Notes under the pieces: generated by a model | Database searches by the model: none | Seen by the model: the letters and a program-made list of their open reading frames with translations, nothing else | Told to the model about the DNA's origin: nothing | Made by a program: the position numbers and the translations under genes | Part shown: positions 60,504-64,000 of the stretch, piece after piece | Numbering within the stretch: the first letter of the stretch is position 1 | Layout of the letters: the number at the start of each line of letters is the position of its first letter | From: DASSKA01 sp963839365 | GTDB taxonomy: Bacteria; Actinomycetota; Actinomycetes; Propionibacteriales; Nocardioidaceae | Assembly (NCBI GenBank): GCA_963839365.1 | Contig: CAWIUT010000001.1 | Coordinates: 1,488,001 to 1,552,000 of the forward strand | DNA: 64,000 nucleotides | Direction of reading: 5' to 3'

Positions 60504-62174
60504 ATGACTGATCTTCTGCGCCGGCTGCCGGTCCCCGGCCACCGGGTCCTCCTCGAGCTCGACCTGACCCGCGGGCTGCTGGAGCGACCGCCCGCCACGC
60601 CGCTGGCGGCGCTGCGCGCCCGGCAGGTCCCGATGCTGCACGCCCTGGTGGACGGGCTGGCCCGCGCGGCCCGGGACCCTCGGGTGGCCGGCCTGGTCTC
60701 GCACATCGGCGAACGCCTCACCCTGGCGCAGTCCGCCGAGCTCCGGCAGGCCGTCCGCGCCTTCGCCGCCGCGGGCAAGCCCACGGTGGCCTGGGCGGAG
60801 ACTTTCGGCGAGAGCGGTCCGGGCAACGTCGGCTACCACCTGGCCAGCGGCTTCGACGAGGTGTGGCTGCAGCCCAGCGGAGACGTCGGCCTGGTCGGGG
60901 TGAGCGCGCAGGCGGTGTTCGTCCGCGACGCGCTGGCCAAGCTGGGCGTGCAGGCGCAGCTCGGCCAGCGGGCGGAGTACAAGACCGCGGCGAACATGTT
61001 CCTCGAGTCAGCGATGACCGCGCCGCACAAGGAGATGGTGCGCCGGCTGGTGGACTCGGTGATGGAGACCCTGGTCGCCGACATCGCCGAGTCGCGGCGG
61101 TTGGCCCCGGAGGCGGTGCGTGCCGCCGTGGACGCCGGGCCGCTGACCGCGCAGGAGGCGGTGACGCACGGCCTGGTGGACACGATCGGCTACCGCGACG
61201 AGGTCTACGCCGCGCTGAAGCGGCGCCTCGGCGAGGTGCAGACCAGGTTCGTCGAGCGGCACCGCGCGGGCCCGGCCGGCCTGGTGCGGAAGGGCCAGGA
61301 CCTGGTCCGGCGCCGGCCGGTCGTCGCGGTGGTGCACGCGTCGGGGCAGATCCATCTGGGGCACAGCGCGCCGTCGATGGTCTCCGGGCACAGCATCGGC
61401 TCGGACACCCTGGGTGCGGCGCTGCGCGCGGTCGGTCGAGAGGAGCACGTCCGGGCGGTGGTGCTGCGCATCGACAGCCCCGGCGGGTCCGCGGTCGCCT
61501 CGGACGCGCTGCGCCGGGAGGTGCACGCGCTGCGCCGCACGGGTCGGCCGGTGGTCGCCTCGATGGGCAACGTGGCCGCCTCCGGCGGCTACTTCATCGC
61601 GATGCCCGCCGACGTGGTGGTCGCGGACGCGGCCACGCTGACCGGCTCGATCGGCGTGCTCGGCGGCAAGCAGGTGATCGAGGAGGGGCTCAGCCGGCTC
61701 GGCATCCGCCGGGAGAGCGTCTCGGCGGGCAGGTTCGCCGAGATGAACTCCAGCGAGCGGCCGTACGACGAGGAGGAGTGGCGCCGCCTCGACGAACAGC
61801 TGGACCGGATCTACGACGACTTCACCCGCAAGGCGGCCGAGGACCGGCGGATGCCGCTGGACCGGCTGCGCGATGTGGCCAGGGGTCGGGTGTGGACCGG
61901 CGCGGACGCGGTGCAGATCGGGCTGGTCGACCGGCTCGGTGGGCTCAGCGACGCGGTCGACGTGGCCTGTGCGGAGGTGGGGATCCGGCGTGAGGAGGCC
62001 GACGTGCGCACCCTGCCACGGCTGCGGCCGCTGGACCGGCTGCGGCCCCCGCAGAACAGCGACGCCCCGCGCGCGGCCGCACTGCCGCCGTCGCTGCCGG
62101 ACCGGTTGACGGCCGCGCTCGGCGTGCCGGGGTGGGGCGTGCTCACCCTGCCGGTCACCTGGGAGCTGCGGTAG
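60504..62174 (+). CDS. sppA: Signal peptide peptidase SppA, 67K type
   Basis: A 556-residue tandem-domain S49 protease. The N-terminal half carries the catalytic Lys (QRAEYKTAANMFLE, about residue 160) and the C-terminal half the nucleophile Ser in NVAASGGYFIAMPAD (about residue 365), with GSIGVLGGKQ following. No clear N-terminal membrane anchor is visible, unlike E. coli SppA, so it may be peripheral or cytoplasmic. It degrades remnant signal peptides and perhaps membrane-associated proteins. ATG 60504 is preferred over GTG 60498/60501. Confidence 0.9.
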   Translation: MTDLLRRLPVPGHRVLLELDLTRGLLERPPATPLAALRARQVPMLHALVDGLARAARDPRVAGLVSHIGERLTLAQSAELRQAVRAFAAAGKPTVAWAETFGESGPGNVGYHLASGFDEVWLQPSGDVGLVGVSAQAVFVRDALAKLGVQAQLGQRAEYKTAANMFLESAMTAPHKEMVRRLVDSVMETLVADIAESRRLAPEAVRAAVDAGPLTAQEAVTHGLVDTIGYRDEVYAALKRRLGEVQTRFVERHRAGPAGLVRKGQDLVRRRPVVAVVHASGQIHLGHSAPSMVSGHSIGSDTLGAALRAVGREEHVRAVVLRIDSPGGSAVASDALRREVHALRRTGRPVVASMGNVAASGGYFIAMPADVVVADAATLTGSIGVLGGKQVIEEGLSRLGIRRESVSAGRFAEMNSSERPYDEEEWRRLDEQLDRIYDDFTRKAAEDRRMPLDRLRDVARGRVWTGADAVQIGLVDRLGGLSDAVDVACAEVGIRREEADVRTLPRLRPLDRLRPPQNSDAPRAAALPPSLPDRLTAALGVPGWGVLTLPVTWELR

Positions 62175-62180
62175 CCCGGT

Positions 62181-62936
62181 TCAGGGCCGGCCGCCGATCC
62201 GGCGGCTGACCACCTCCGCCGTGCGGGACACCGCCCGGGCCGCCCGACCAGGGGCCGGCGCGTCCTCGACCGGGTAGGTGACCGCCACGCTCGCGACGGG
62301 GTGGGCGTTGTGGTCCAGCACGGCGGCGGCCAGCGACGCGAACCCGCGGGTCACCTCCCCCTCCTCCACGGCGTACCCACGCTGCCGGGTCTCGGTGAGC
62401 AGCCCGCGGAGCGCGCTCAGCGACGTCGGGCCGATCCCGTGCCGGTCCACGAACGCCGACCGGTCCGGGTAGAGCGCGCGCACCTGGTTGGCCGGCAGTG
62501 CGGCCAGGATGGCCCGGCCGCTGGCGGTCAGCTGCGCCGGCAGCCGCACCCCCACGTCGGTGACCAGCGGCGGGCGGCCCGGTGCCCGCTCCTCCAGCAC
62601 GTAGAGCACCTCGCGGCCGCGGAGCACCGCGAGGTGCCCCGTCTGACCGAGCACGTCGACCAGGCCGGCCAGCGGCCGCCGGGTGATCCGCTGCAGCGGC
62701 TCCTGCCGCGCGTAGCCGCTGCCCACCTCGAACGCCGCCAGCCCCAGCCCATAGCGGTGCTCCTCGGGCAGGTGCACCACGAAGCCCTCCTCGATCATGG
62801 CGTTCACCAGGTGGTAGGCGGTCGACCGTGGCAGCCCCACCGCGCCGGCAAGCCGGTTCAGCGTCACCGGGTCCGGCTGTCCGGCCAGGAACCGCAGTAC
62901 CTGCAGCGTCCGGGTCGCCGCCGGGACCTGGCTCAT
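62181..62936 (-). CDS. IclR-family transcriptional regulator, probably of histidine use
   Basis: A 251-residue regulator. The N-terminal winged helix is RTLQVLRFLAGQPDPVTLNRLAGAVGLPRSTAYHLVNAMIEEGFV. The C-terminal IclR ligand domain is LVTDVGVRLPAQLTASGRAILAAL...RGYAVEEGEVTRGFASLAAAVLD. It is divergent from hutH with 152 bp between the starts and two CGGATCCG-cored sites there, so histidine or urocanate-responsive control is the natural inference. ATG 62936 follows GAGAGGAACC. Confidence 0.9.
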   Translation of the reverse strand: MSQVPAATRTLQVLRFLAGQPDPVTLNRLAGAVGLPRSTAYHLVNAMIEEGFVVHLPEEHRYGLGLAAFEVGSGYARQEPLQRITRRPLAGLVDVLGQTGHLAVLRGREVLYVLEERAPGRPPLVTDVGVRLPAQLTASGRAILAALPANQVRALYPDRSAFVDRHGIGPTSLSALRGLLTETRQRGYAVEEGEVTRGFASLAAAVLDHNAHPVASVAVTYPVEDAPAPGRAARAVSRTAEVVSRRIGGRP

Positions 62937-62945
62937 CAGGGTTCC

Positions 62946-63034
62946 TCTCGGATCCGTCGTGGTGACCGAGCCGGGGGTCGCCCGGCCCGCCCCGCTACGC
63001 CAACCTGAGGAGGTTAGTGTCTCGGATCCGAGAC
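62946..63034. promoter_or_regulatory. Palindromic operators in the iclR-hutH intergenic region
   Basis: GTCTCGGATCCGAGAC (63019-63034) is a perfect 16-bp palindrome. A second site TCTCGGATCCG (62946-62956) matches its left 11 bases and lies 10 bp before the regulator start. Paired sites, one near each gene, fit autoregulation by the IclR protein and control of hutH. Confidence 0.65.
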
Positions 63035-63088
63035 GACAACAACGGCGCCGAGGTAGCCGCACCGGGCCCGGCAGGGTGGAATGGGCCC

Positions 63089-64000
63089 ATGAACCCACGC
63101 CAGGTCACCATCGGAGTCGGCCCGGTCTCCTTCGAGGACGTGGTGGCCGTCGCGCGCGACGGGGCCGCCGTCGTGCTCGGCCCGGACGCGCTCGCGGCGA
63201 TCGAGCGGTCCCGGGAGGCGGTGGAGAAGCTTGCCGCGGCACCCACCCCGGCGTACGGCATCTCGACCGGCTTCGGAGCCCTGGCCACCCGGCACATCCC
63301 CGCCGAGATGCGCACCGCGCTGCAGCGGTCCCTGGTCCGCTCGCACGCCGCCGGCAGCGGCCCGGAGGTGGAGCGCGAGGTGGTCCGCGCACTGATGCTG
63401 CTGCGGCTCTCCACGCTGGCCACCGGGCACACCGGCATCCGACCGGCCACCGCGACGGCCATGGCCGCCCTGCTCACCCACGGGATCACCCCGGTCGTCC
63501 ACGAGTACGGCTCCCTCGGCTGCTCCGGTGACCTCGCGCCGCTGGCGCACTGCGCGCTGGCGCTGATGGGCGAGGGGGAGGTCCGCGACCGCGAGGAGGT
63601 ACGTCGCACTGCCGCGGAGGCGCTGGCCGACGCCGGCATCGCGCCGGTCGAGCTGGCCGCCAAGGAGGGGCTCGCGCTGATCAACGGCACCGACGGGATG
63701 CTCGGCATGCTGGTGCTGGCGCTGGCCGACCTGCGCAACCTGTTCCGGGCCGCCGACGTGGCCGCGGCGATGTCGGTGGAGGCCCAGCTGGCCACCGACC
63801 GGGTGTTCGCCGCCGACCTGCAGGCGCTGCGCCCGCACCCCGGCCAGGCGGCATCGGCGGCGAACCTGACCCGGATCCTCGCCGACTCCGGGGTGGTCGC
63901 GAGCCACCGCGGCCCGGACTGCAACCGGGTCCAGGACGCCTACTCGCTGCGCTGCTCACCACAGGTGCACGGGGCCGCCCGGGACACCGCCGACCACGCC
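63089..64000 (+). CDS. hutH: Histidine ammonia-lyase (3' end outside window)
   Basis: The first 304 residues of an aromatic amino-acid lyase, MNPRQVTIGVGPVSFEDVVAVARDG. The early Tyr loop is PAYGISTGFGALA. The MIO prosthetic-group triad is in YGSLGCSGDLAPLAH, with Cys-Ser-Gly instead of the common Ala-Ser-Gly, as I recall for streptomycete HutH. NGTDGMLG supplies further active-site residues. It converts L-histidine to urocanate and ammonia, the first step of histidine catabolism. The gene runs off the right edge. Confidence 0.92.
   Translation, partial: MNPRQVTIGVGPVSFEDVVAVARDGAAVVLGPDALAAIERSREAVEKLAAAPTPAYGISTGFGALATRHIPAEMRTALQRSLVRSHAAGSGPEVEREVVRALMLLRLSTLATGHTGIRPATATAMAALLTHGITPVVHEYGSLGCSGDLAPLAHCALALMGEGEVRDREEVRRTAAEALADAGIAPVELAAKEGLALINGTDGMLGMLVLALADLRNLFRAADVAAAMSVEAQLATDRVFAADLQALRPHPGQAASAANLTRILADSGVVASHRGPDCNRVQDAYSLRCSPQVHGAARDTADHA

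Overview
The window is a 64 kb piece of a high-GC actinomycete chromosome. GTG starts are frequent, and mycothiol-dependent, WhiB-type, ANTAR, DUF4193 and DUF6458 proteins are present; the gene content looks most like Nocardioides or a relative in the Nocardioidaceae, although no marker gene here fixes the genus. About 38 kb is ordinary chromosome (1-20.6 kb and 52-64 kb). About 31 kb in the middle (20.6-51.95 kb) is foreign.

Left chromosome (1-20.6 kb): the 3'-truncated response regulator and histidine kinase of a small two-component pair; an aminotransferase / 4,6-dehydratase / glycosyltransferase set for an amino-sugar glycan; a mycothiol-dependent isomerase-like protein; an NHLRC2-like thioredoxin/propeller protein; a DEAD-box RNA helicase with a structured leader; a FadE5-like acyl-CoA dehydrogenase under a double TetR-type operator; a stress/regulatory stretch with an epimerase, a cysteine-less Rrf2 regulator and two PAS-ANTAR proteins; a secreted double-cupredoxin protein; and a broken M56 peptidase beside a 29-codon stump of a BlaI-type regulator.

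Foreign region: it starts abruptly at the blaI stump. Its first 5.7 kb is visibly lower in GC and carries a GntR regulator divergent from a polar amino-acid ABC transporter operon that ends in a DadA-like oxidoreductase. It ends in an HD-domain pseudogene cut off exactly at an att site. From 26,302 to 51,950 lies an actinomycete integrative and conjugative element (AICE) inserted in tRNA-Gly(CCC), with 136-bp perfect direct repeats and a unit length of 25,513 bp. Its right side is a classic pSAM2-type core: HD, NUDIX (Pif-like), XRE regulator, Pra-like activator, FtsK-type Tra, WhiB-like protein, rolling-circle RepSA, Xis and Int. Its left side is a second, type IV secretion-like transfer module (pilin-like, VirB3-like, VirB4, VirB6, VirB8-like, M23 hydrolase). 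Between them is defence-type cargo: an unrecognised protein, a RES-Xre toxin-antitoxin pair, an unrecognised P-loop ATPase, and a type ISP restriction-modification enzyme. Nearly all long genes between 26 and 44 kb are interrupted by single-base frameshifts while the flanking chromosome is clean. That is either fresh decay or a local sequence-quality problem, and it decides how much of the element works.

Right chromosome (52-64 kb): an aldo/keto reductase, a SLOG-fold protein, dCTP deaminase, a ribbon-helix-helix regulator with a DUF4097 protein, a secreted sedolisin peptidase, the EtfD-type membrane iron-sulfur oxidoreductase (a natural electron acceptor for ETF fed by dehydrogenases such as the FadE5-like one), SppA, and an IclR regulator divergent from histidine ammonia-lyase with palindromic operators between them.
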